NCBI GenBank assembly: GCA_937911795.1
Contig: CALDPJ010000017.1
Span: forward strand, 1-9,767
From: an uncultured Flavobacteriales bacterium
GTDB lineage: Bacteria > Bacteroidota > Bacteroidia > Flavobacteriales_D > SKUL01
Reading direction: 5' to 3'
DNA: 9,767 bases
The stretch's first letter is position 1, and every line of letters begins with the position of its first letter. Position numbers and translations under genes: made by a program. Positions 1 to 7,144 of the stretch are shown here, in pieces. A model generated the notes under the pieces. It was not told where the DNA came from. It did not search any database and worked only from the letters and a program-made list of their open reading frames with translations.

Positions 1-3000
1 CGGCATTGGCCACCGGTGATGGAGTAAATGTGAAGGTTACTTCGTCGGCAGACGGTAAACAGCTTCCGTTTCCGGTAGAAGTGAGGGTGAGGGTGATGCT
101 TCCCGAATTGATTTCACCTTGTGTCGGCGCATAGGTCGCATTCAGGTCAGTGGCATTTGGTGTGAATAGTCCCAGGCCACCAGTCCATACTCCGCCGGTA
201 GCGAATTGCACATCACCGTTTAGTTCAATGGCTGCGTTGTTGCTGCAGATATCGGCGTCGGTTCCGGCTTCTACCTGCGGGCCTTCATTGATGGTGATGG
301 TCATCGTGTCGCTCTCGGGCAGACAGTCACCGTTGCCGGTGGTTGCAAGGGTGAGGGTTACTGTGCCGGCATCGATTTCATCCTGTGACGGAGTGTAAGT
401 TGCGTTGAGGGTGTTATTATTAGGTATAAATGTTCCGCTTCCGCCGCTCCATGTTCCGCCAGTTGCTATCGAAACCGATCCGTTGAGAACCACATCGGGT
501 GTATTGTCACACACCGTTACATCCGATCCGGCGTTGGCTGTCGGAGCAGGAGTAAAGGTAACCGGAAGCACATCGGTAACTTCAATACAGTTTCCGCTTC
601 CGGTGGTGGTTAAGGTAAGGTTGATACTGCCGTTGGCGATTTCCGCAGCGGTAGGTGTGTAAATAGCGTTGAGCGTATTGGCATTCGGTGAAAAGTCGCC
701 ATTTCCTCCGCTCCATGTTCCGCTGGTAGCGATGGTTACCTGGCCGTTTAATTGAATGTCGGCGTTGTTTGCACAAACTGCTGTAGCCTCTCCGGCATCA
801 GCTGTAGGTGATGGTGTAAATGTGATCACTATTTCGTCAGAAACAGCAATACAGTTTCCGTTGTCGGTGGTCGTTAAGGTAAGGGTGAGCGAACCCGAAT
901 TGATTTCGTTTTGGGTGGGCGTGTACACCGCGTTCAGATCGTTTGGTGAGTTGGTATAGGTCCCGTTTCCGCCGCTCCAGATACCGCCGGTGGCAATGGT
1001 TACTTCACCGTCGAGCGCTACTTGCGGGTTGTTGCTACATACGCTGATGTCGCTTCCGGCATCGGCCGTTGGAGCTGGTGTAAAAGTGAAGGTTACTTCG
1101 TCAGAGACTGCAATACAATCGCCATTGTTGGTAGAAGTGAGTGTCAATGTTACCGATCCGTCTTCGAGTTCGTCAGCAGTTGGGGTATAAACAGCGTTGA
1201 GTGCGTTGATGTGCGGAACAAATGTTCCGTTACCGCCGCTCCATGTTCCGCCGGTGGCGATGGTGACAGAACCATTGAGTGTGATGGCCGCATTGTTTTC
1301 ACATAAGGTAAGATCGGTGCCTGCATTTACCACCGGAGCCGGGGTGAAGTTGATAATCATTTCGTCAGAAACCGGTTGGCAGTTTCCGTTGCCGGTAGTG
1401 GTAAGGGTAAGGGTAAGACTTCCGGAAGCGGCTTCGGTAGGTGTCGGAAGATAGGTTGCATTGATGTCAGTCGAAGTCGGAGTGAATTGTCCGGCACCGC
1501 CGCTCCATTGCCCTCCGCCAGCGTTGGCGATGGTTCCGTTAAGATCAACCTGCGGATTGTTTGCACAAACCGTTTGGTTCGCTCCGGCATTGGCTACAGG
1601 AGCTGGTCCGATAAAGATGGTCATTACATCGTTTTCAGAAACGCAATTCCCATTATTTGTACTGGTAAGAGTAAGTGTTACCTGTCCATTGGAAATTTCT
1701 GTTGCTGCGGGTGAATATACCGCATTCAGATTGGTAGAACCGCCGGTAAAAGTTCCCAGTCCGCCGCTCCATTGTCCGCCGGTGGCAACAGTTACAGAGC
1801 CATCGAGTTCTACATCTGCATCGTTTGCGCAGACAAATGCATCAAGTCCGGCATTTACTTCAGGACCAGGAGTAAATGTAATTTGAACCACATCGGTTTC
1901 TGCCACACAATTTCCGTTTCCGGTTGAAGTTAATGTGAGGTTGACTGAACCGGTAGCGAGCTCAGCATTGGTGGGGAAGTAGGTTACATTGAGCGCATTC
2001 GGGGAAGGATCCCACGCACCGCCGCCACCGCTCCATTGTCCGCCATCGGCGCCAGAAACCGATCCGTTCAGTACGACTTCGGCATTATTGGCACAATAGG
2101 TTTGATCATTGCCTGCATTTACGACCGGGGCCGGAGTGAAATTGATGGTGACTTCGTCGGATTCAGGATGGCAGGTGCCGTTTCCGATCGATGTTAGGGT
2201 AAGGGTAACCGAACCGTTTTCCATTTCAGCCTGAGTCGGTGTGTATACCGCATTCATCGTGAAATTATTCGGATCGAAACTGCCTGCGCCACCCGACCAT
2301 TGGCCGCCTGCTGCAAAAGTTACATTGCCGTTGAGCGTAACATCCGGATTGTTCAGACACGACGTTAAATTATTTCCGGCATTTACAATAGGGGCAGGGG
2401 GTATGGTTACCGTCATTTCGTCTTCCACAGGAAAACAATTGCTGACGGAAGTAAGGGTAAAAGTGACTTGTCCATTGGCCACGTCATCAATGCTATACAC
2501 ATATTGCGCATCGAGTGTAAATTCATCTGGTAAAAAAGTTCCGGTCCCGTTTACGGTCCACATACCCGCTGTGGCACCACCTTCAACGGTTCCGTTTAAT
2601 TGAACGGTGTCGTTGGCACAAACAATGTCATTCGGACCTGCATCCACCAGAATCTCAGAAGCAAATTCAGAGAAATATCCGTAGCGACAACCGCTGGAAC
2701 CACCTCCGTTGATGATGCCCATTGAGAATACTTCTTCGCTATTGGTCAGCAATTGAGAAGTTCCGACGGGGATTTGGCCGGTGCTGAAAGAGATATAAGC
2801 AAATTGCCACAGCCCGTCGGTTCCCGGAACCACACTAAAATCACTGGCTTCAACCAGGTTTGGGTTGCCGTTGAGTTCAAACGCATCCTCGGCCCCGGTG
2901 GGGACCAATAAGGTGAGGATAAATGTTTCATTGGTTGAACGGGTAAAGAAAACCTGTTCTGATCCGGCACAATTCAAAGGCGGCAGTAGTGCCGTTCCTG

Positions 3001-3991
3001 TTTCGCAGCCAAATCCCGACATGTGAATTACATAAGCGGGTTTTGAAGTTTCAATCAGTTTGGTTGGAGTATCCAGCAGAATTTCATAATTCTCCCCATT
3101 GAAGAGGTTGGCTACCAGTACTCCGTTGACGTATAGTTCTGTATTGTTGGCGGTTGCAGTAACATAAGCGTACTCTTCGTTTGCGAGACCCCCGCGAACA
3201 ACAATATACTCCCGCCCCACGATATCAACCGGCACCAACTGATCACCGTTCATGTCCCGGCATCCACCGTCATCCTCAAGCCAAATGGAATCATCTTTAG
3301 TGCTGACGGCAATGGGCTTATCTGATACAATGATACTTCCCGCGGGATTGTTTGCGGCGTTAGGAGAATAAACTCCACCCGAATAAGTTTCCCCTTCATC
3401 GAGGGTGATTGCAAACGACTGAAACGCGGGGTGACCACCAAAAAGTGGTTTGCTGGGGAAAATCAAAATGGTGGTATTGTCCTCAGTAGCAACAATGTCG
3501 AAAGAGCTGTAAGGATCAGGAGAATAGTTACCGTTTCGATAGCGTTGCTGCATAGGAACATAAAACTCAGTCCCCAAGCTGTTGGGTCCCTTCAGTGCCC
3601 AGATGTCGGGATTATTAGGGGTATTCAGTTCGTAGTAGGCAGTAATCGGTTGGTTGGAAGTAACTTTTAATCCCGTATTCAGGACGGCATTCATCGGTTT
3701 GGTTTCCAGCAATTCTTTATATGCAGAAAGATTAAATGTATAGGATGAGTTTGCCGGTACATTCTGAACCAATGGCGCTCCACCGTTGAATGCGGGTTCT
3801 GCCGGCATCGAAACACTAACGGTTGCAGCTGTTGCTCCGGTAGCCACTCGCAAGAGCGGAGGTGAATCGGTAACGTGGCCGGAAGTGGCTTCGGGTGGAG
3901 CCAGCCAGAATTCAGTTCCTACCTGGGAGAATGAAAATTGCGAAACGAACAGCGCAGCAAAGAATAGGAGTTTGGATAAACGTCCGGTCAT
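1..3991 (-). CDS. Giant secreted repeat protein with IgGFc-binding-like head (3' end outside window)
   Basis: The frame is open on the minus strand from the ATG at 3991 to the left edge: 1330 complete codons and no stop, so the C-terminus is missing. Residues 1-23 form a typical signal peptide (MTGR, a hydrophobic stretch, then SFSQ before VGTEFW). Residues about 24-450 resemble the IgGFc-binding module of large Bacteroidota surface proteins: GTEFW near 25, LGTEFYVP at 138-146, GREYIVV at 259, GFGCETGTALLPPLNC, and GCRYGYFSEF just before the repeats. Residues 452-1330 are ten Ig/PKD-like repeats of 87-88 residues, each with two cysteines. Such proteins are usually exported by the type IX system through a C-terminal sorting domain and act as adhesins or gliding-related surface proteins; that end is not visible here, so export route and role are inference. 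The gene is divergent from the beta-oxidation operon and shows no functional link to it. The start is chosen because it gives the signal peptide immediately. Confidence 0.9.
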   Translation of the reverse strand, partial: MTGRLSKLLFFAALFVSQFSFSQVGTEFWLAPPEATSGHVTDSPPLLRVATGATAATVSVSMPAEPAFNGGAPLVQNVPANSSYTFNLSAYKELLETKPMNAVLNTGLKVTSNQPITAYYELNTPNNPDIWALKGPNSLGTEFYVPMQQRYRNGNYSPDPYSSFDIVATEDNTTILIFPSKPLFGGHPAFQSFAITLDEGETYSGGVYSPNAANNPAGSIIVSDKPIAVSTKDDSIWLEDDGGCRDMNGDQLVPVDIVGREYIVVRGGLANEEYAYVTATANNTELYVNGVLVANLFNGENYEILLDTPTKLIETSKPAYVIHMSGFGCETGTALLPPLNCAGSEQVFFTRSTNETFILTLLVPTGAEDAFELNGNPNLVEASDFSVVPGTDGLWQFAYISFSTGQIPVGTSQLLTNSEEVFSMGIINGGGSSGCRYGYFSEFASEILVDAGPNDIVCANDTVQLNGTVEGGATAGMWTVNGTGTFLPDEFTLDAQYVYSIDDVANGQVTFTLTSVSNCFPVEDEMTVTIPPAPIVNAGNNLTSCLNNPDVTLNGNVTFAAGGQWSGGAGSFDPNNFTMNAVYTPTQAEMENGSVTLTLTSIGNGTCHPESDEVTINFTPAPVVNAGNDQTYCANNAEVVLNGSVSGADGGQWSGGGGAWDPSPNALNVTYFPTNAELATGSVNLTLTSTGNGNCVAETDVVQITFTPGPEVNAGLDAFVCANDADVELDGSVTVATGGQWSGGLGTFTGGSTNLNAVYSPAATEISNGQVTLTLTSTNNGNCVSENDVMTIFIGPAPVANAGANQTVCANNPQVDLNGTIANAGGGQWSGGAGQFTPTSTDINATYLPTPTEAASGSLTLTLTTTGNGNCQPVSDEMIINFTPAPVVNAGTDLTLCENNAAITLNGSVTIATGGTWSGGNGTFVPHINALNAVYTPTADELEDGSVTLTLTSTNNGDCIAVSDEVTFTFTPAPTADAGSDISVCSNNPQVALDGEVTIATGGIWSGGNGTYTNSPNDLNAVYTPTQNEINSGSLTLTLTTTDNGNCIAVSDEIVITFTPSPTADAGEATAVCANNADIQLNGQVTIATSGTWSGGNGDFSPNANTLNAIYTPTAAEIANGSINLTLTTTGSGNCIEVTDVLPVTFTPAPTANAGSDVTVCDNTPDVVLNGSVSIATGGTWSGGSGTFIPNNNTLNATYTPSQDEIDAGTVTLTLATTGNGDCLPESDTMTITINEGPQVEAGTDADICSNNAAIELNGDVQFATGGVWTGGLGLFTPNATDLNATYAPTQGEINSGSITLTLTSTGNGSCLPSADEVTFTFTPSPVANA
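2..2638 (-). repeat. Array of ten tandem ~264-bp coding repeats (88-residue Ig/PKD-like units)
   Basis: Translated in the minus frame, the units occupy 2378-2638 (first), 2114-2377, 1850-2113, 1586-1849, 1322-1585, 1058-1321, 794-1057, 530-793, 266-529 and 2-265 (tenth). Units 2 to 10 are each exactly 88 residues; the first is 87. Conserved within a unit are Cys 7 (as in VCANN), LNG near 15-17, Trp 27 in a WSGG context, a LNAxYTPT stretch near 41-48, LTLT near 58-62, Cys 69 (as in GNGNC), and a TFTPAP linker ending in NA. The alternating hydrophobic pattern suggests a beta-sandwich; the two cysteines could form an intradomain disulfide in the periplasm or outside the cell. The units are diverged at DNA level but keep length and frame, so selection on the protein is likely. 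The array probably continues past the left edge. Confidence 0.92.
2642..3922 (-). other. IgGFc-binding-like head module of the giant protein
   Basis: This marks the region for residues about 24-450. Recurring LGTEF / VGREY motifs, a run reading VATEDNTTI, the phrase SDKPIAV followed by Cys 244 and QLVPV, and the closing GCRYGYFSEF are typical of the IgGFc_binding family, named after human FCGBP but common in bacterial surface proteins. Whether the bacterial versions bind immunoglobulin is not known from sequence. Boundaries are approximate, and the family assignment is from memory of its motifs rather than a profile search. Confidence 0.68.
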
Positions 3992-4028
3992 GAGTTTGGT
4001 TTTTGTGATCAATATTTTCGGATACGGT

Positions 4029-4036
4029 CAAAAATA
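4029..4036 (-). promoter_or_regulatory. Candidate Bacteroidota -7 box for the surface-protein gene
   Basis: Read on the minus strand the sequence is TATTTTTG, matching the TAnnTTTG consensus of the Bacteroidota primary sigma factor. It ends 37 bases upstream of the ATG at 3991, which would give a leader of roughly 30 bases. No TTTG element is seen about 19-21 bases further upstream, so the promoter is only half supported. Confidence 0.4.
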
Positions 4037-4238
4037 TACACCTGTGGTTGGTTTGTGATTGATATTTCATGGACTTTTGAACAGTGTATTCTTGATGGAA
4101 TGGGTTGTAAAACGGCAAGTTGTAGGTGGTCACCTTGTTATTTGGTTGAGGTTGTTTTAGTCATTATTTATTCCTATTGCTGTTTACACGCGACGAACTG
4201 TCGTTTTAAACCGTTCAACCAACTGAATGTTTTGTTTG

Positions 4239-4252
4239 GTATGCATGCATAC
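4239..4252. promoter_or_regulatory. Perfect 14-bp palindrome, candidate MarR operator
   Basis: GTATGCATGCATAC is identical to its reverse complement and lies 37 bases upstream of the MarR start codon. MarR-family dimers typically bind palindromes of this size in front of their own gene. A TTTG (4231-4234, repeated at 4235-4238) directly upstream could be the -33 element of the operon promoter; binding at the palindrome would then block RNA polymerase. No convincing TAnnTTTG box follows at the right distance, so the exact promoter is unresolved. Confidence 0.5.
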
Positions 4253-4278
4253 TATTTAAGATTTTTAGTACATTTAGC

Positions 4279-4284
4279 GGAGGT
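4279..4284 (+). promoter_or_regulatory. Strong Shine-Dalgarno of the MarR gene
   Basis: GGAGGT sits five bases before the ATG at 4290 and fixes that start. It stands out because the genes downstream in the operon have only A-rich leaders. Confidence 0.85.
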
Positions 4285-4289
4285 AAAAG

Positions 4290-4748
4290 ATGAAACCGGA
4301 AGAAACCATAGATTTTCACATTCGCTGGGTTTGGGCCAAAATTTCCAGGTTGTATAACAGCGAAGCAGCAATACGCGGCGGCACCATGTCTATTGGATAC
4401 ATTCTGCTGAACATCGATAAAGATGGAACTCCATCGACGAGTCTCGGTCCTAAAATGGGAATGGAGTCACGAAGTTTGTCCCGTTCATTGAAAATGATGG
4501 AGGATGAAGGATTGATCGTGCGGAAATCCGATGCAAAGGATCGACGGATCGCCAGGGTTTTCCTAACGGATAAAGGCATAGAGATGCGGGATATTTCGAA
4601 ACAGGTCGTTATCCGGTTCAATGAATTTATCCAATCAGAAATCCCGCAGAAAGATCTGGAGGTAACCTTTAATACTTTGCAGAAAATCAGTACTATTATA
4701 GAACAGAATAAAATTTTTGAACCTAAAGAACATGAAGCGAAACATTAG
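4290..4748 (+). CDS. MarR-family winged helix-turn-helix transcriptional regulator
   Basis: The 152-residue product has the usual MarR size and fold: N-terminal helices for dimerisation (about 5-30), a winged helix-turn-helix in the middle, and a long C-terminal helix (about 97-140). The recognition helix is about residues 59-75 (SRSLSRSLKMMEDEGL) and the wing about 77-93, with the hallmark D-x-R pattern (KDRRIARVFLT) followed by DKG. Such proteins are usually repressors released by a small ligand. As first gene of a beta-oxidation operon it probably senses an acyl-CoA or fatty acid and represses the operon; this is inference from context. It plays the part that the TetR-type FadR plays for the Bacillus fadNAE operon. 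The stop codon overlaps the next gene by 17 bases, suggesting translational coupling. The ligand cannot be read from the sequence. Confidence 0.9.
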   Translation: MKPEETIDFHIRWVWAKISRLYNSEAAIRGGTMSIGYILLNIDKDGTPSTSLGPKMGMESRSLSRSLKMMEDEGLIVRKSDAKDRRIARVFLTDKGIEMRDISKQVVIRFNEFIQSEIPQKDLEVTFNTLQKISTIIEQNKIFEPKEHEAKH

Positions 4749-7134
4749 AAAAGTTGCGGTATTGGGTTCGGGGGTGATGGGCTCCAGAATAGCCGCTCAC
4801 TTTGCAAACATCGGTACCGAAGTTTTGCTGCTCGATATCGTTCCGCCCGAGTTGAACGAATCCGAAAAGCAAAAGGGAATTACCGTCAACGATAAGCTTT
4901 TCCGAAACCGGCTGGTGAACGAAGCGCTGCAAACGGCCGTGAGATCGAATCCCGCTCCGCTGTATCGAAAATCATTTGCCGACAGGATTACCACCGGCAA
5001 CTTCGATGACGATATGATTAAAATTTCCGAATGTGACTGGATTATCGAAGTAGTGGTGGAGCGATTGGATATCAAACAAAAGATCTTTGAACAGGTAGAA
5101 AAACACCGAAAGCCGGGTACACTCATCACCACCAATACTTCCGGCATTCCAATCAATCAACTCATTGAAGGTCGCAGCGAAGATTTCGCAAAGCACTTCT
5201 GCGGAACACACTTTTTCAATCCTCCGCGCTACCTGAAGTTGCTCGAGATCATTCCTTCCGAAAAAACCGATCCGGCCATCATCGATTTCATGATGGACTA
5301 CGGCGAGCGCTTCCTCGGAAAAACCACCGTGCTCTGCAAAGATACTCCGGCATTTATAGCCAACCGTATCGGTGTGTTTTCAATCCTTTCCCTGTTTCAT
5401 CTCGTAAAGAAAATGAATCTAACGGTTGAGGAGGTGGATAAATTCACCGGACCAGCCATGGGTCGCCCAAAATCGGCTACCTTCCGTACCGCCGATGTGG
5501 TCGGTTTGGATACGCTCGTTCTCGTGGCAAACGGAGTTCGTGAAAACTGTCCCAATGATGAACAGCGTGACAAATTTGAGATACCCGATTATATTTCCAA
5601 AATGTTGGAAAATAAATGGCTGGGCAGTAAAACCGGCCAGGGATTCTATAAAAAAGTAAAAGACGATAAAGGCAAAAGTCAGATTCTGGCACTCGACCTT
5701 GATACCTTGGAATACGGTGAAACTAAAAAGGTAAAATTCGCTACGCTCGAAGCGGCGAAGCAGGAGGATGATCTGGCGAAACGCACCAAATTGTTGTATA
5801 ACGGAAAAGACAGGGCCGGTGAGTTTTACCGCACCTCTTTCCAGTCGCTGTTTCAGTATATAACTTTTCGAATTCCCGAGATCAGTGATGAACTTTACCG
5901 AATTGACGATGCGATGAAAGCCGGCTTCGGCTGGGAAATCGGCGCTTTTGAATCGTGGGATGCCATCGGCGTGAAAAAAGTGCTCGATGATATCACCGAA
6001 GCAGGTGGTGAAGTTGCTCCGTGGGTGCAAAAAATGATCGATGCCGGATATGAAACTTTCTATCGGATAGAGAACGGGGTTCGCCAGTATTACGACATCC
6101 GCTCAGAATCATACCAACCTGTTCCCGGACAGGAAGGACTTGTGCTGCTCGCCAATATCACCGAAGACAAAGTGGTTTGGAAAAATTCGGGTGTTACCAT
6201 TAAAGACATCGGCGACGGAATCCTTAACGTAGAGTTTCACACGAAAATGAACACCATCGGTGGTGAAATCCTGGAAGGATTGAATAAAGCCATCGATCTC
6301 GCCGAAGCCGAATACAAAGGAGTAGTAGTCTATAACGAAGGACAGAATTTCTCAGCCGGCGCCAACGTCGGACTGATTTTTATGATGGCCGCCGAACAGG
6401 AATACGAAGAACTCGATATGGCCATTCGCGCATTTCAGAACACGATGATGCGCATGCGCTACTCGGCGGTTCCGGTGGTGGCGGCACCGCACGGACTTTG
6501 TCTCGGCGGCGGAACCGAACTTTGCCTGCACGCCGATAAAGTAGTGGCCAATGCCGAAACGTATATGGGATTGGTTGAATTTGGTGTTGGAGTGATTCCC
6601 GGTGGTGGAGGAACAAAAGAGTTTGCCCTGCGATTTGCCGACGAACTCAAAGACGGTGACATCCGCACCAATGCCTTCCGCGAGCGATTCCTGACCATCG
6701 GTCAGGCAAAAGTGAGCACTTCAGCACACGAAGCGTTCGATCTGGGCTACCTCCGCAACGGAACCGACGAAGTTGCCGTTAGTCGCAAACACCAGCTTTC
6801 ACAAGCCAAAGAAGCTTGTCTGGTCCTCGCCAACCGAGGCTACACGCAACCTCCAAAACGAACACTGAAGGTGCTCGGTCAGGAGGTACTCGGATTGGTT
6901 TATGTCGGCGCCAATTCCATGCTTTCCGGAAATTACATCTCCGAACACGATCAGCTCATTTCCCAAAAACTCGGTTTTGTACTCGCCGGAGGAGATCTTT
7001 CGGAACATACCGAAGTTTCGGAGCAGTATCTGCTCGACATGGAGCGCAAGGCTTTCCTCGAATTGTGTGGAACCCGCAAAACGCTCGAGCGATTGCAGAG
7101 CATCATTCAAACCGGTAAAGTACTCAGAAATTAA
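4732..7134 (+). CDS. fadN: 3-hydroxyacyl-CoA dehydrogenase / enoyl-CoA hydratase fusion, FadN type
   Basis: This 800-residue bifunctional enzyme hydrates trans-2-enoyl-CoA and oxidises the resulting 3-hydroxyacyl-CoA with NAD+, steps two and three of beta-oxidation, in the cytoplasm. The N-terminal Rossmann motif GSGVMG (12-17) is followed by Asp 35, consistent with NAD. The dehydrogenase catalytic pair is His 160 in HFFNPP and Glu 172, the same 12-residue spacing as in human HAD. A C-terminal dehydrogenase domain follows, with GPAMGRPKSA. The hydratase domain covers about 490-760: FSAGAN (540-545) and GLCLGGGTE form the oxyanion hole, and Glu 596 and Glu 616 match the two catalytic glutamates, again with the classic spacing of 20. 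Both activities should therefore be intact. The dehydrogenase-first order is that of Bacillus FadN, the reverse of E. coli FadB. I chose the ATG at 4732; a TTG at 4717 would add five residues but lies deeper in the regulator gene. Confidence 0.93.
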   Translation: MKRNIRKVAVLGSGVMGSRIAAHFANIGTEVLLLDIVPPELNESEKQKGITVNDKLFRNRLVNEALQTAVRSNPAPLYRKSFADRITTGNFDDDMIKISECDWIIEVVVERLDIKQKIFEQVEKHRKPGTLITTNTSGIPINQLIEGRSEDFAKHFCGTHFFNPPRYLKLLEIIPSEKTDPAIIDFMMDYGERFLGKTTVLCKDTPAFIANRIGVFSILSLFHLVKKMNLTVEEVDKFTGPAMGRPKSATFRTADVVGLDTLVLVANGVRENCPNDEQRDKFEIPDYISKMLENKWLGSKTGQGFYKKVKDDKGKSQILALDLDTLEYGETKKVKFATLEAAKQEDDLAKRTKLLYNGKDRAGEFYRTSFQSLFQYITFRIPEISDELYRIDDAMKAGFGWEIGAFESWDAIGVKKVLDDITEAGGEVAPWVQKMIDAGYETFYRIENGVRQYYDIRSESYQPVPGQEGLVLLANITEDKVVWKNSGVTIKDIGDGILNVEFHTKMNTIGGEILEGLNKAIDLAEAEYKGVVVYNEGQNFSAGANVGLIFMMAAEQEYEELDMAIRAFQNTMMRMRYSAVPVVAAPHGLCLGGGTELCLHADKVVANAETYMGLVEFGVGVIPGGGGTKEFALRFADELKDGDIRTNAFRERFLTIGQAKVSTSAHEAFDLGYLRNGTDEVAVSRKHQLSQAKEACLVLANRGYTQPPKRTLKVLGQEVLGLVYVGANSMLSGNYISEHDQLISQKLGFVLAGGDLSEHTEVSEQYLLDMERKAFLELCGTRKTLERLQSIIQTGKVLRN

Positions 7135-7144
7135 AACGAAGAAA

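Larger units (their letters stand above)
3992..4289. other. Divergent intergenic region between surface protein and fatty-acid operon
   Basis: This 298-bp stretch separates two divergent transcription units. It carries a TAnnTTTG-like box facing left (4029-4036), an imperfect inverted repeat AGGTG-GT-CACCT at 4124-4135, a perfect 14-bp palindrome at 4239-4252, and a Shine-Dalgarno sequence at 4279-4284. The plus-strand ORF from 4055 that runs into the regulator gene has no visible ribosome binding site or family resemblance and is not called. The base composition is visibly more AT-rich than the flanking genes, as expected for promoter DNA. Confidence 0.8.

Noticed and set aside
150..2603. 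Series of plus-strand ORFs (150-398, 405-662, 756-959, 990-1190, 1197-1454, 1461-1886, 2241-2603) with proline/valine-rich, mutually similar products
   Set aside because: They recur with the 264-bp period of the minus-strand repeats and are antisense shadows of them; the minus frame is open throughout and begins with a signal peptide.
3224..3256. Dockerin/EF-hand-like DMNGDQLVPVD in the head of the surface protein
   Set aside because: Spacing of the last aspartate is off by one and the stretch aligns with the Cys-to-QLVPV segment expected in the IgGFc-binding-like module, so a calcium loop is not supported.
4055..4357. 100-residue plus-strand ORF upstream of and overlapping marR
   Set aside because: No ribosome binding site, no recognisable family, cysteine-rich random-looking sequence, and it overlaps the well-supported MarR start.
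4717..4731. TTG start for the FadN-type enzyme
   Set aside because: It adds only five residues without a better ribosome binding site; the ATG at 4732 places the Rossmann motif at the usual distance from the N-terminus.
6902..7144. Upstream extension of the thiolase frame by 81 residues
   Set aside because: It lies wholly within fadN and its intergenic spacer, and thiolase homology begins at the ATG at 7145; the family length of about 391 residues fits that start.
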